Assembly (NCBI GenBank): GCA_028823885.1
Contig: JAPPFK010000167.1
Coordinates: 1 to 40,867, forward strand
Length of the DNA: 40,867 bases
From: Rhodospirillales bacterium
GTDB taxonomy: Bacteria > Pseudomonadota > Alphaproteobacteria > Rhodospirillales > UBA2165
Direction of reading: 5' to 3'
A model generated the notes under the pieces. The model was not told where the DNA came from. It ran no database searches and saw only the letters and a list, made by a program, of their open reading frames with translations. This document shows positions 26,680 through 36,820 of the stretch, piece by piece (the stretch's first letter is position 1; the number at the start of each line of letters is the position of its first letter). A program made the position numbers and the translations under genes.

Positions 26680-28014
26680 ATGTTGAATTCGGTCTTTGTC
26701 GGACGGGTTCCGATGGCAATCCTGGTGATTGTCGCTTCCGTTCTGCCCATTTGGCTCCTCGATTTCAGGCCGTCGGATGCGTCCCTTGTCGAGGGCCCCA
26801 TCGAACTCGAACATGCCGTGCCCGTCAATCAGGCCGCGCCCGTCGAACAGGCGGTCCCGCCGGCTCCGCCCGAGGCAGCCGGCCCCATTCCGATCGACCG
26901 AAAGATCCGGATCAGCCGCGGCGACACGCTGATGGGACTGATGATCGAAGCCGGGATCGAGCGAATTGACGCGTACAACGCCATCGAGGCCCTGCGTCTG
27001 CATTTCGACCCGCGCCGCTTGCGGCCGGAGCATGAGATCGTTGCCAGTTTCACGAAAGAGAATGAGGCTGCCGAAGCGGAGACGTTTACCGGTCTCATCA
27101 TCCGGCCCGATCGGGCTGTCGAATACGCCGTCCGGCGCACCGGCGACGGTAAATTCTCAGCCGGCAAATCAGTCAAGGAAGTCGAACGCACTTTGGTCCG
27201 CGCCGAAGGGGTCATCCGTTCCAGCCTCTATCTTTCCGCCGTCGAGGCAGGGGTACCTGCGGGCGTGTTGCAGGAGTTGGTCCGCATTTATTCCTGGGAC
27301 GTGGATTTTCAGCGTTCGATCCAACCGGATGACCGGTTCGACGTCATGTACGAACGGTTCTTCGCCAGGAATGGAACCCACGTCCGGAACGGCGAAATCA
27401 TCTACGCCAACCTCGTCCTCCAGGGAGACGGGCACCCCCTCTATCGTCACACGCTGGCCGACGGGAGCGCCGACTACTTCGACGACAAGGGCAAGAGCGC
27501 ACGCAAGGCGCTGATGCGCACGCCGATCAATGGCGCGAGGCTGTCGTCGGGGTACGGAGTCCGCCGCCACCCAATTCTCGGATTCAATAAAATGCACCGG
27601 GGCGTCGATTTTGCGGCGCCCACCGGCACGCCGATTTACGCCGCCGGCGACGGGACCGTCGTCTTTCGGGGCCGCAACGGCGCTTACGGCAATTACGTCC
27701 GCATTCGCCACAACTCGGAATATTCGACCGCGTATGCGCACCTTTCGAAGTTCAACCGCCGCGCCCGGAACGGACAGCGGGTCAAACAGGGCCAGATCAT
27801 CGGCTATGTGGGATCCACCGGCCGGTCCACCGGGCCGCATCTCCACTACGAAATCCTGAGGCGCGGCCGCCAGACCAACCCCATGCGGGTAAGGATGCCC
27901 TCCGGCAGGAACCTGAAGGGAGAGGCGCTGGCGCGGTTCCGGACCGAACGCGCGCGTATCGAGGAAGAGTTCGCCGGCCTGACGATTACCCGGAAGGCGG
28001 CCTCCGCCGATTAA
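26680..28014 (+). CDS. M23-family peptidoglycan metallopeptidase (ORF open from TTG 26662)
   Basis: N-terminal [78 protein letters not shown]...[18 protein letters not shown]. Confidence 0.95.
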   Translation: MLNSVFVGRVPMAILVIVASVLPIWLLDFRPSDASLVEGPIELEHAVPVNQAAPVEQAVPPAPPEAAGPIPIDRKIRISRGDTLMGLMIEAGIERIDAYNAIEALRLHFDPRRLRPEHEIVASFTKENEAAEAETFTGLIIRPDRAVEYAVRRTGDGKFSAGKSVKEVERTLVRAEGVIRSSLYLSAVEAGVPAGVLQELVRIYSWDVDFQRSIQPDDRFDVMYERFFARNGTHVRNGEIIYANLVLQGDGHPLYRHTLADGSADYFDDKGKSARKALMRTPINGARLSSGYGVRRHPILGFNKMHRGVDFAAPTGTPIYAAGDGTVVFRGRNGAYGNYVRIRHNSEYSTAYAHLSKFNRRARNGQRVKQGQIIGYVGSTGRSTGPHLHYEILRRGRQTNPMRVRMPSGRNLKGEALARFRTERARIEEEFAGLTITRKAASAD

Positions 28015-30611
28015 GCCGCTTCCGCGTCGACGACGGCCTCGCCGTTCACCTCCAGGCCATCGGCGCCCGCGGTCACTTGGACCGTATCGCCATCGGAAAT
28101 CTTGTCATCCAGGATCATGGCGGCGAGGGGATTTTCCAATTTGCGCTGAATGACCCGCTTCAACGGCCGGGCGCCGTAAACCTGGTCGTACCCCGCATGG
28201 GCCAGCCAATCCCGGGCCGTGATGTCGAGATCCAGGGTGATCTTGCGCTCGGCCAGCCGGTCGGACAGACCGGCGAGCTGGATATCGACGATACCGCCCA
28301 TATGTTCCCGAAACAGGCGGTGAAACAGGATCACCTCGTCCAGCCGGTTCAAAAACTCGGGCCGGAAGGCGTTGCGGACCACTTCCATCACCTCGCCCTG
28401 CACCTCGGTGGAATCATGCCCTTCTTCCTGAGCCGCCAGGATTTCGGCCCCCAGATTGGAGGTCAGGATGATCAGCGTATTGCGGAAATCGACCGTGCGG
28501 CCCTGGCCGTCGGTCAGGCGCCCTTCGTCCAGCACCTGAAGGAGGATATTGAAGACATCCGGATGCGCCTTTTCGACTTCGTCGAACAACACCACCTGAT
28601 AGGGCCGCCGCCGGACGGCCTCGGTCAGCGCGCCGCCCTCGTCATAACCCACATATCCCGGAGGCGCGCCGATCAGGCGGGCGACCGCATGCCTCTCCAT
28701 ATACTCGGACATGTCGATCCGCTGCATGGCGGTCTCGTCGTCGAACAGGAACGCGGCAAGCGCCTTGGTGAGTTCGGTCTTGCCCACCCCGGTCGGACCG
28801 ATAAACAGGAAGGAGCCCATCGGGCGCTGCGGATCGCCAAGTCCCGCCCGTGACCGCCGGACCGCGTTCGAAACCGCGGCCAATGCCTCGGCCTGACCGA
28901 CGACCCGTTCGGCCAGCCGGTCCTCCATTTGAACCAGCTTCTCCCGCTCCCCTTCGAGCATCTTGTCAACCGGAATGCCGGTCCAGCGGGAGACGACGCC
29001 GGCAATGTGTTCCTCGGTCACCGTTTCCTGAACCAGTTTGTGTTCCTCGGCGGCCTCGGCGCGCTCCAAGACCTGCTCCAGTTCGGGAATTCGGCCATAC
29101 TGAAGCTCGCCCGCCTTTTCGTATTGACCGTCGCGGAGGGCCATTTCCATATCGCTGCGCGCCTGGTCGAGTTCCTCCTTGACCTTTTGGGTGGCGGCGA
29201 TGTCGGCCTTCTCGTTCATCCACTTTGCGGTCATCTCCGCCGAGCTCTCCTCAAGCTCGGCCAGTTCGGCCTCCAGGCGCTCCAGACGGTCCTTGGAGGA
29301 TTTGTCGTCCTCTTTCTTCAGCGCTTCGCGCTCGATCTTGAGCTGGATGATCCGCCGGTCGAGCTCGTCGATGTCTTCCGGCTTCGAGTCCACCTCCATG
29401 CGCAGCCGGCTCGCCGCTTCATCGACCAGGTCGATGGCCTTATCCGGCAGGAAGCGGTCCGAGATGTACCGGTTGGACAGGATCGCCGCGGAGACCAACG
29501 CCCCGTCGGTGATCCGAACGCCGTGGTGAAGGTCGTACTTCTCCTTGATGCCCCGGAGGATCGAGATGGTGTCCTCGACGGTCGGCTCCGCAATGAAGAC
29601 CGGCTGGAAACGGCGCGCAAGGGCGGCGTCCTTTTCGACGTGTTTGCGGTATTCGTTGAGGGCCGTGGCGCCGACGCAATGAAGCTCGCCGCGGGCCAGG
29701 GCGGGTTTCAGGAGGTTCGACGCGTCGATGGCGCCCTCGGCGGCGCCGGCGCCGACAAGGGTGTGCATTTCATCGATGAACAGGACGATCTCACCCATCG
29801 AATCGACGATCTCGTTCAAGACCGCCTTGAGGCGTTCCTCGAATTCGCCGCGAAATTTCGCCCCGGCGAGCAGGGCGCCCAGATCCAGCACCATCAGACG
29901 TTTGTTCTGAAGCGCCTCGGGAACGTCCCCGTTGACGATCCGCTGCGCCAGGCCTTCGACGATCGCGGTCTTGCCGACGCCCGGTTCGCCGATCAGCACG
30001 GGGTTGTTCTTCGTGCGCCGGGCCAACACCTGGATGGTGCGGCGGATTTCCTCGTCGCGGCCGATGACCGGATCCAGCTTGCCGCCGCGCGCCTCGCCGG
30101 TGAGATCCCGGGCAAACTTCTTCAAGGCGTCGTAGGCGTCTTCGGCCGTCGCGGTATCGGCGGTGCGCCCCTTGCGCACCTCCTCGATAGCCGAATTCAA
30201 CGATTGGGGCGTCACGCCGGCATCCGCCAGGACCCGGTGGGATTTGGTGTTGGGCATGATCGCCAGCGCGAGCAGCAGCCGTTCGGCGGTGACGTAGGAA
30301 TCGCCCGCCTTTTCGGCCAGTTCCTCGGCCTGCTGGAAGAGTTTCGATGTTTCCGATGCGAGGTAGACCTGTCCCGCCCCGTCGCCTTCGACGACCGGCA
30401 GCCGCTTGAGTTCCTCGGATACCTTGGCGTGGGCCTCGGTGGCATTGCCGCCCGCCGCCTCTATCAGGTTGGCGGCCAGACCTTCCCCGTCCTCCAACAG
30501 CACCTTGAGGACGTGCTCGGGCGTCAGTTGCTGGTGCGAGGACCGGCTGGCAAGTCCCTGGGCGGATTGAATGAAACCGCGAGACCGCTCGGTATATTTT
30601 TCGGCGTCCAT
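28011..30611 (-). CDS. clpB: ATP-dependent disaggregase/chaperone ClpB
   Basis: Clp_N, two AAA domains ([40 protein letters not shown]) and coiled-coil M domain. Confidence 0.98.
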   Translation of the reverse strand: MDAEKYTERSRGFIQSAQGLASRSSHQQLTPEHVLKVLLEDGEGLAANLIEAAGGNATEAHAKVSEELKRLPVVEGDGAGQVYLASETSKLFQQAEELAEKAGDSYVTAERLLLALAIMPNTKSHRVLADAGVTPQSLNSAIEEVRKGRTADTATAEDAYDALKKFARDLTGEARGGKLDPVIGRDEEIRRTIQVLARRTKNNPVLIGEPGVGKTAIVEGLAQRIVNGDVPEALQNKRLMVLDLGALLAGAKFRGEFEERLKAVLNEIVDSMGEIVLFIDEMHTLVGAGAAEGAIDASNLLKPALARGELHCVGATALNEYRKHVEKDAALARRFQPVFIAEPTVEDTISILRGIKEKYDLHHGVRITDGALVSAAILSNRYISDRFLPDKAIDLVDEAASRLRMEVDSKPEDIDELDRRIIQLKIEREALKKEDDKSSKDRLERLEAELAELEESSAEMTAKWMNEKADIAATQKVKEELDQARSDMEMALRDGQYEKAGELQYGRIPELEQVLERAEAAEEHKLVQETVTEEHIAGVVSRWTGIPVDKMLEGEREKLVQMEDRLAERVVGQAEALAAVSNAVRRSRAGLGDPQRPMGSFLFIGPTGVGKTELTKALAAFLFDDETAMQRIDMSEYMERHAVARLIGAPPGYVGYDEGGALTEAVRRRPYQVVLFDEVEKAHPDVFNILLQVLDEGRLTDGQGRTVDFRNTLIILTSNLGAEILAAQEEGHDSTEVQGEVMEVVRNAFRPEFLNRLDEVILFHRLFREHMGGIVDIQLAGLSDRLAERKITLDLDITARDWLAHAGYDQVYGARPLKRVIQRKLENPLAAMILDDKISDGDTVQVTAGADGLEVNGEAVVDAEAA

Positions 30612-30774
30612 GTTGATCCACCCGTTGTTTCGACAGAGCCGTCCGCCCCGATATACCGGCAGCGCATGGCCCCTCTAAAGATGGGACAATTGTACTATAG
30701 CCTTTAATATGTTGTGAATTCAGCGGCCTGCAAGGGCCGCACACGCCGTTCAGGCCGTTCAGAGGCGGGGACCG

Positions 30775-31539
30775 ATGACCCACACCGTGACCGATCTCTA
30801 TCGTTATCCCATCAAGGGTATGAACGCGGAAGCGTTGGAAGCCGTCGATCTATTGCCCGGCGAAGCGGTTCCCCTGGACCGGGCCTACGCTTTTGCCCTG
30901 ACCGGAACCCGGTTCGACGAGAACGATCCGGCTCACCTGCCCAAAACCGACTTCCTGATGTTGATGCGGGACGAGCGCCTGGCGGAATTGTCGGTTGTCC
31001 TCGACGACGACGCCTCCTGCGCGACGATTTACCAAGGCCGGGACGTTCTGGTCTCCGGCGATTTGTCCGACGGCGCCCGGCGCCGGGCCATTGAACGGTC
31101 GGTGGGCGGGTTCATGGGACTGCCGGAGAATGACGCGCCGCGCCTGGTTCATGCGGACGGCCATACGTTCTCCGACCACAGGAACAAGGTGGTTTCGATC
31201 ATCAACCTGGCATCGGTGCGGGCGCTGGAAGAGGCCATGGGAGCCTCGGTCCACCCGTTGAGATTTCGCGGCAACCTCTACATCGACGGGGGCGGGGCCT
31301 GGGAGGAATTCCAATGGATCGACCGGGCGCTCGAGATCGGGACCACGCGGCTGACGGCCACCAAACGGACCGACCGTTGCGCCGCAACGAGCGTCAATCC
31401 GGTGACGGCCCGGCGTGATCTGAACGTGGTGAACGGCCTGACCCGGGCCTTCGGCCATTTCGACATGGGCATTTATGCCCGGGTGGAGGAGGGCGGAACG
31501 ATCGCCGTCGGCGATGCGGTCAGCTTCCCCGGCGGCTAG
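30775..31539 (+). CDS. MOSC domain-containing protein
   Basis: TDLYRYPIKGMNAEALEAVDLLPGEAVPLDRAYAF...HPLRFRGNLYIDGGGAWEEFQWIDRALEIGTTRLTATKRTDRCAATSVNPVTARRDLNVV. Confidence 0.93.
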   Translation: MTHTVTDLYRYPIKGMNAEALEAVDLLPGEAVPLDRAYAFALTGTRFDENDPAHLPKTDFLMLMRDERLAELSVVLDDDASCATIYQGRDVLVSGDLSDGARRRAIERSVGGFMGLPENDAPRLVHADGHTFSDHRNKVVSIINLASVRALEEAMGASVHPLRFRGNLYIDGGGAWEEFQWIDRALEIGTTRLTATKRTDRCAATSVNPVTARRDLNVVNGLTRAFGHFDMGIYARVEEGGTIAVGDAVSFPGG

Positions 31540-32048
31540 GCCGTCGTGGCCTGGTCGGGCGCCGCCTCTTCGTCTTCGGATGTCGGTTCCGCGGCTTCGA
31601 CAATCGGCACCACTTCAACTTCCGCATCCTGCTTCGGTTCGGGCGCGTGGTCCTTGCCGTTGCCGTTCTCGGCCTGTACTGCGGCGTCTTCCGGCCGCTG
31701 GTCCTCAGGGGTCTCTACCGTATTGCCGTCGGCTTCGCTCTGATTTTCGGCCTGGCGGTCGTCCCCGTTGCCGCGCCGCCGGCCTCGCTGCTGATCCTGG
31801 CGGCCATTGTCGCCGTCGGCATTCAGGATGCGGTAGTAGTGCTCGGCGTGCTGATAGAAGTTCTCCGACGCGATGCGATCCCCGGAGGATTGCGCATCCC
31901 GCGCCAATGTCTGGTACTTTTCGAAGACCTGTTGGGCCGTGCCCCTGACCCGGCCTTCCGGCCCGTTGCTGTCAAAGTTGTTGCTGCGGCCCTGACGCTT
32001 CCCTCCACCGCGATTGCGGCTGCGCCGAGGGTTGGAACCCTGTTTCAT
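31536..32048 (-). CDS. DUF4167 domain-containing protein (ORF open to 32147)
   Basis: MKQGSNPRRSRNRGGGKRQGRSNNFDSNGPEGRVRGTAQQVFEKYQTLARDAQSSGDRIASENFYQHAEHYYRILN; basic N-terminus and acidic C-terminal tail. Confidence 0.92.
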   Translation of the reverse strand: MKQGSNPRRSRNRGGGKRQGRSNNFDSNGPEGRVRGTAQQVFEKYQTLARDAQSSGDRIASENFYQHAEHYYRILNADGDNGRQDQQRGRRRGNGDDRQAENQSEADGNTVETPEDQRPEDAAVQAENGNGKDHAPEPKQDAEVEVVPIVEAAEPTSEDEEAAPDQATTA

Positions 32049-32271
32049 GTCACCTGTTTCGTTTGCTTGCGCCCAACAATTTCCGGCCGACGTATTTCCC
32101 TGAATGGGCCCCCACATGGGTGGCTTTTGGCCATTCGCCCTCATCAAACGACGGCAATTTAGGGAGGGTTTCTATCGCTTGCGCGATGCACGACGTTAAC
32201 CGTCGGCGTTTACCCTGGGATCAACCTAGTCGCCGGGAACCCCTCTGCCAACCATGGAATCGCGATAATTG

Positions 32272-33132
32272 TCATGTATGGGCAACTGTTGCTAAAAGGC
32301 AACGCTCGCGGTTCGCGAGGTCACGGGCACGGGCCGCCACGCAGAACCCTGATTCCATCAAAATTCGACTGACGCCGGGGCCTTGCCCGTGTCCGATCTC
32401 GACGATCAGCGCTCCCCCCGGCGCAAGATTGGCGGCCAGCTCGGGAACGAGTTCCCGGTATGCATCCAGGCCCTGCACACCGGCGAATAGCGCCTGACGG
32501 GGTTCAAATTCCCTGACCTCCGGCGACAACGTCTCCCGTTCCCGGTCGGCGATGTAGGGGGGGTTGCAAAGAATGAGATCGAAAATTCCGCCGATCGCCG
32601 TACCCCAGTCGCCGCAAATGATCCGCGTCCGGCTGTCCAGGCCCAACGTCCGTGCGTTCCGAAGCGCCACTCCGCACGCCCCGGGGCTCAGGTCGACTCC
32701 GAGGCCGGCCGCATCCGGAAATTCTCGCAGGGCCGACAAGAGCAGGCATCCGGTTCCGGTACCGAGATCCAGGATACGGCAGGGCGCGCCGCGGCGGAAG
32801 TGTTCGACGGCCAGCTCGATCAGTGTTTCCGAATCGGGCCTCGGCGTCAGGGTGTCGGCCGTAACCACGAACTCGTCCTTCCAAAAGGCCCGGCGGCCGA
32901 GAATCAGGGATATGGGTTCACGATTTCGGCGGCGCTCCAGAAACGAGCGGTATCGCTCCTCTTGACGAGTGTCGAGGGCTTGGTCGGGTTCGGCGACGAT
33001 ACGCGCCGTGCCGGCGTCCATGGCCGCTTCCAGCAGAAGGCGGGCATCCAGGGTCGCCGTCTCCACGCCGGCGCCGTCGAGCGCCGTGCGGCCCGCCGAG
33101 AGCGCCGCCTCGATGGTCAACGGCATGGTCAT
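32272..33132 (-). CDS. prmC: Peptide chain release factor N5-glutamine methyltransferase
   Basis: [34 protein letters not shown]...[16 protein letters not shown]...[15 protein letters not shown]. Confidence 0.96.
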   Translation of the reverse strand: MTMPLTIEAALSAGRTALDGAGVETATLDARLLLEAAMDAGTARIVAEPDQALDTRQEERYRSFLERRRNREPISLILGRRAFWKDEFVVTADTLTPRPDSETLIELAVEHFRRGAPCRILDLGTGTGCLLLSALREFPDAAGLGVDLSPGACGVALRNARTLGLDSRTRIICGDWGTAIGGIFDLILCNPPYIADRERETLSPEVREFEPRQALFAGVQGLDAYRELVPELAANLAPGGALIVEIGHGQGPGVSRILMESGFCVAARARDLANRERCLLATVAHT

Positions 33133-34202
33133 GAGACGGCGGCGAGGCGCGCCGCCTGATCCTCGGCCGCCAGTGCATCGACCATCTCGTCCAAATCACC
33201 CTCCAGCACCTTGGGCAATTGATGCAGCGTGAGATTGATGCGGTGGTCGGTGACCCGGCCCTGCGGGAAATTGTAGGTGCGGATGCGCTCCGACCGGTCG
33301 CCGGAACCCACCTGGCTGCGCCGATCGGCCGCCCGCTCCGCTTCCCGCTCCAGCCGCTCGACCTCGTAGAGGCGGGCGCGCAAGACCTTCATCGCCTTGG
33401 CGCGGTTCTTGTGCTGGGACTTCTCATCCTGGCACTGGACGACGATGCCGCTCGGCAAATGAGTGATGCGGACCGCGCTGTCGGTCTTGTTCACATGCTG
33501 ACCGCCCGCGCCCTGGGCCCGGTAGGTGTCGATCCTGAGATCCTTGGCGTCGACGGCGACATCGACCTCTTCCGCCTCCGGCAGCACCGCCACCGTCGCC
33601 GCCGAGGTGTGGATGCGGCCCTGGGATTCGGTTTCCGGCACCCGCTGAACCCGGTGGACGCCGGATTCGTACTTGAGCCGGGCGAAGACGCCGCGGCCGT
33701 TGATGCTGGCCATGGCTTCCTTGAAGCCGCCGATCCCCGTCTCCGAGAGCTCGATGATCTCGAAGGTCCAATTGTGGGCCTCGGCATACCGCTGATACAT
33801 GCGGAACAGATCGGCGGCGAACAGCGCCGCCTCGTCACCGCCGGTTCCCGCCCGCACCTCGAGGATGGCGTTTCGGTCATCGGCTTCGTCCTTGGGCAAC
33901 AGCAACAGCTGGAGGTCTTTCTCGAGTTCCGGGATACGCTGCTTGAGTGAGTGAAATTCCTCCTCCGCGAGCTCCCTGACCTCGGCATCGGCGCCGGCAT
34001 CGGCCATCAATTCCGCGAGGTCGGCGGCCTCGCTCTCGGCGCTCCTCAATCTCTCGATGGCGGCGACGATCGTCGACAGATCGGAAAACTCCTTGGAGAG
34101 TTTGGCAAATTCCCGGCTGTCGGTCCGGTCCCGGCTGGCGAGGACGTCCTGCAGTTCGGCGTGCCGCGAGACGACACGCTCGAGTTTCTCATCCAGGCTC
34201 AC
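33129..34202 (-). CDS. prfA: Peptide chain release factor 1
   Basis: [27 protein letters not shown]...[48 protein letters not shown] (GGQ motif). Confidence 0.98.
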   Translation of the reverse strand: MSLDEKLERVVSRHAELQDVLASRDRTDSREFAKLSKEFSDLSTIVAAIERLRSAESEAADLAELMADAGADAEVRELAEEEFHSLKQRIPELEKDLQLLLLPKDEADDRNAILEVRAGTGGDEAALFAADLFRMYQRYAEAHNWTFEIIELSETGIGGFKEAMASINGRGVFARLKYESGVHRVQRVPETESQGRIHTSAATVAVLPEAEEVDVAVDAKDLRIDTYRAQGAGGQHVNKTDSAVRITHLPSGIVVQCQDEKSQHKNRAKAMKVLRARLYEVERLEREAERAADRRSQVGSGDRSERIRTYNFPQGRVTDHRINLTLHQLPKVLEGDLDEMVDALAAEDQAARLAAVS

Positions 34203-35419
34203 GCCTGCTTGTCCTTCCTGCCGAACAGGCGCTGAAGCAATCCGCCGCTTTTCTCCGGCCGTCCCAGCAGCCGGTCGACCAGCAGCCGCGTCGCCTCGTC
34301 GGCATCCCCTCCGGCGTCCGCGACCGCGCTTTGGCGCGCGCTTTCGACTTGATGGCGCAGCGCTTCCAACTCGGTGGCGCTCTCGGTCCCGGCGTTCCGC
34401 AAATAGCGGTTCACGGCCTCTTCGAGGATCGACCAGCCGGTTTCCGCCTCGGCCTCCCGCTGCCGGCGGCCCTCCCGCGCCACGCCTTCCAGGTCGTTAA
34501 GCGAGTACCGGAACGCGTCTTCCAGGCGGTCGACGGCGGGGTCGACATCGCCGGGGACGCCCGTATCGATGAGCAGTACGGGGCGGTGCCGGCGGGCCCT
34601 GATTGCGGCAAGCATGGCCGGCTCGTCAATGACATAGCGGCGCGTGTTGGTCGCCGTCAGGACGATATCGGATTTTTCGAGCAGGGACGGCAGCCGATCC
34701 AAATCGTCTACATGGCAGTTCAGGGAAGTCGCCGCGTCTTCGGCGCGCTGCAGGTTTGAATGAACGACCGTGAGGTCCTTGAGGCCGGCCCGCCGCAGGC
34801 TGTCCGCAACCTGAATGCCGAGCTCCCCGACGCCGATCAGCAGCGCCGAGCAGCCGTCCGGTTTGCCATGCAGGTCGCGTGCGACGCGCACCGCGGCGCC
34901 GGCGATGGATGCCGGCCGCTGATCGAATCCCGCGGCCCGGCCGACCTGCTCGGCGGCCTCGTAAGCGGCGCTCAGGAGCCGTTGGAGGGCCGGCCCATCC
35001 ATTCCGAGTTCCGCGGCGCGGCGGTGGCTGGCCCGCAACGCGGAGCGAAGGGCGGGCTCGCCGATGATCAGGCCGTCAAGCGCCGAGGCTTCGGCAAAGA
35101 CATGCCGGATGGCCTTCTCATCGGTGATGACGTAGAGCTGCTCCTCGGCCTCCGCCGCGCTCAGGCCCGCCCGGTCGGCCAGTATCCGAGCGACGTTCGG
35201 GGCGATGGATTCGCAGTCGTCATGCAGCGCCAGCACCTCCACCCGGTCATCGGTGGACAGGTAGAGAGCCTCACGGATATCGGCTTCCCGCAACTGATCG
35301 GCCAGCCCCGGCAACGCACCCTCATCCATGTGCAGCCGGTCGCGCACCGACATGGTGGATGACCGGTGATCGGCCCCGATAATGAGCGGTTTGACGATGG
35401 AGGTGTCTGTCTCGTTCAT
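34199..35419 (-). CDS. Glutamyl-tRNA reductase-like protein lacking the catalytic cysteine (ORF open to 35443)
   Basis: Colinear with HemA/GluTR ([106 protein letters not shown]), but STCNR reads STDDR. Confidence 0.85.
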   Translation of the reverse strand: MNETDTSIVKPLIIGADHRSSTMSVRDRLHMDEGALPGLADQLREADIREALYLSTDDRVEVLALHDDCESIAPNVARILADRAGLSAAEAEEQLYVITDEKAIRHVFAEASALDGLIIGEPALRSALRASHRRAAELGMDGPALQRLLSAAYEAAEQVGRAAGFDQRPASIAGAAVRVARDLHGKPDGCSALLIGVGELGIQVADSLRRAGLKDLTVVHSNLQRAEDAATSLNCHVDDLDRLPSLLEKSDIVLTATNTRRYVIDEPAMLAAIRARRHRPVLLIDTGVPGDVDPAVDRLEDAFRYSLNDLEGVAREGRRQREAEAETGWSILEEAVNRYLRNAGTESATELEALRHQVESARQSAVADAGGDADEATRLLVDRLLGRPEKSGGLLQRLFGRKDKQA

Positions 35420-35435
35420 TGGCCTGAATCGCCGG

Positions 35436-36683
35436 CTAGCCACGGTACTTTTCGAGCGGTGCTCGGATGTCGGCCAAGGGTACCTCGGATTGTTCGCCGG
35501 AATCCATGTCCCGCAGCGTCACCGTGCCCCGCGCCAACTCGTCGTCGCCCAGCAGCAGCGCCGCAACGGCGCCAAGCCTGTCGGCGCGCTTCATGCGCCT
35601 GGCGAGGTTGCCCGAGTACCCCATCTCGATGACGAAACCCGCGGCGCGCAAGCCATGAGCGATCTTGATCATCTCCGCGTTGGCGGCGTCGCCGACGGGA
35701 ATCAGCGCAATTGGCCGGCATTTGGGCTCACCGTCCTCGACCAGCAACGACAGCCGCTCGACGCCCGCGGCCCAGCCGACCCCCGGCGTGGCGGGCCCGC
35801 CCGTCGGCACCCGCGTGCCCGCGTAACGCCCGCCCCCCCGCACCGCGCCCAGTGCGCCCCGCGCCCTGGGGGTGAACACGAAGGCCGTATGGCAGTAGTA
35901 ATCGAGACCCCGCACCAGGGTTGGATTGAGCGTGTAGGGGATGTCCAGGCTTTCGATTCCCGCCAAGACCTCGTCGAAGAACGAGCGCGAATGGCCGTTC
36001 AGGCTGTCCCGAAGGATCGGGGCATTGGCGACGATTTCCCGGTCTCTTGCGTCCTTCGAATCCAGCACGCGCAACGGATTGCGGTCGAGCCGCTCGCGGC
36101 TGTCCTCGGAGAGCGCGTCGCCGTGGGAACTCAGATAATCGACCAGCGTCTCCCTGTAGGCCAGGCGGGTTTCGGCGTCGCCAAGGCTATTGATTTCAAG
36201 GGTTACCGCGTCCGCGAGGCCCAGCTCTCTCAGGAAATTGTAGGCGAGGGAGATGACCTCGATGTCTCCCGTCGGTTTGTCGACCCCCATGAGTTCGACG
36301 CCGACCTGGCGGAATTCGCGCCATCGGCCCTTCTGCGGCCTCTCGTAGCGGAACATGGGACCGCGATAAAAAAATTTGAGCGGCAGGTTCTGCTGGAGGC
36401 CGTTGGAGATGTACGCCCGGGCCACGCCGGCCGTGCCTTCGGGACGCAGGGTGATCTTATCGCCCCCCTTGTCCTCGAAGGTGTACATCTCCTTGGTGAC
36501 GATGTCCGAGGTGTCGCCCAGCGTCCGGCTGAACACCTCGGTAAATTCGAACACCGGCGTGGTGATCTCGCCGTAGCCGAATCGCTCGGCCACATGGTAC
36601 GCGGTTTCCTCGACCCGCCGGTAACGCCGGTTATCGTCTGGGAGAATATCGTGGGTGCCGCGGACGGGGTTCAAGCTGGGCAT
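35436..36683 (-). CDS. hisS: Histidyl-tRNA synthetase
   Basis: VRGTHDILPDDNRRYRRVEE...LRPEGTAGVARAYI...FFYRGPMFRYERPQKGRWREFRQVGVELMG...LVRGLDYYCHTAFVFT. Confidence 0.96.
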   Translation of the reverse strand: MPSLNPVRGTHDILPDDNRRYRRVEETAYHVAERFGYGEITTPVFEFTEVFSRTLGDTSDIVTKEMYTFEDKGGDKITLRPEGTAGVARAYISNGLQQNLPLKFFYRGPMFRYERPQKGRWREFRQVGVELMGVDKPTGDIEVISLAYNFLRELGLADAVTLEINSLGDAETRLAYRETLVDYLSSHGDALSEDSRERLDRNPLRVLDSKDARDREIVANAPILRDSLNGHSRSFFDEVLAGIESLDIPYTLNPTLVRGLDYYCHTAFVFTPRARGALGAVRGGGRYAGTRVPTGGPATPGVGWAAGVERLSLLVEDGEPKCRPIALIPVGDAANAEMIKIAHGLRAAGFVIEMGYSGNLARRMKRADRLGAVAALLLGDDELARGTVTLRDMDSGEQSEVPLADIRAPLEKYRG

Positions 36684-36820
36684 CGGGGTTCTTTCGATTC
36701 TGGGCGCGTCTTGTCATCGCTAGGCGGGTTATAGCCCCGTGAACGCCGAGGTGCCAGACATGGGCAATCCGGCGACGGCGCGCCGCCCGGCGGGCACTCG
36801 ACGATCTGCGGCAAGGATAG

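Noticed and set aside
28929-30707. 592-aa plus-strand ORF antisense to clpB
   Set aside because: Antisense frame of a highly conserved clpB; composition artefact.
30612-30774. Sigma32 promoter upstream of clpB
   Set aside because: CTTG is present on the minus strand, but the -10 (CATATTA) is poor and the spacing is about 19 nt; not convincing enough to annotate.
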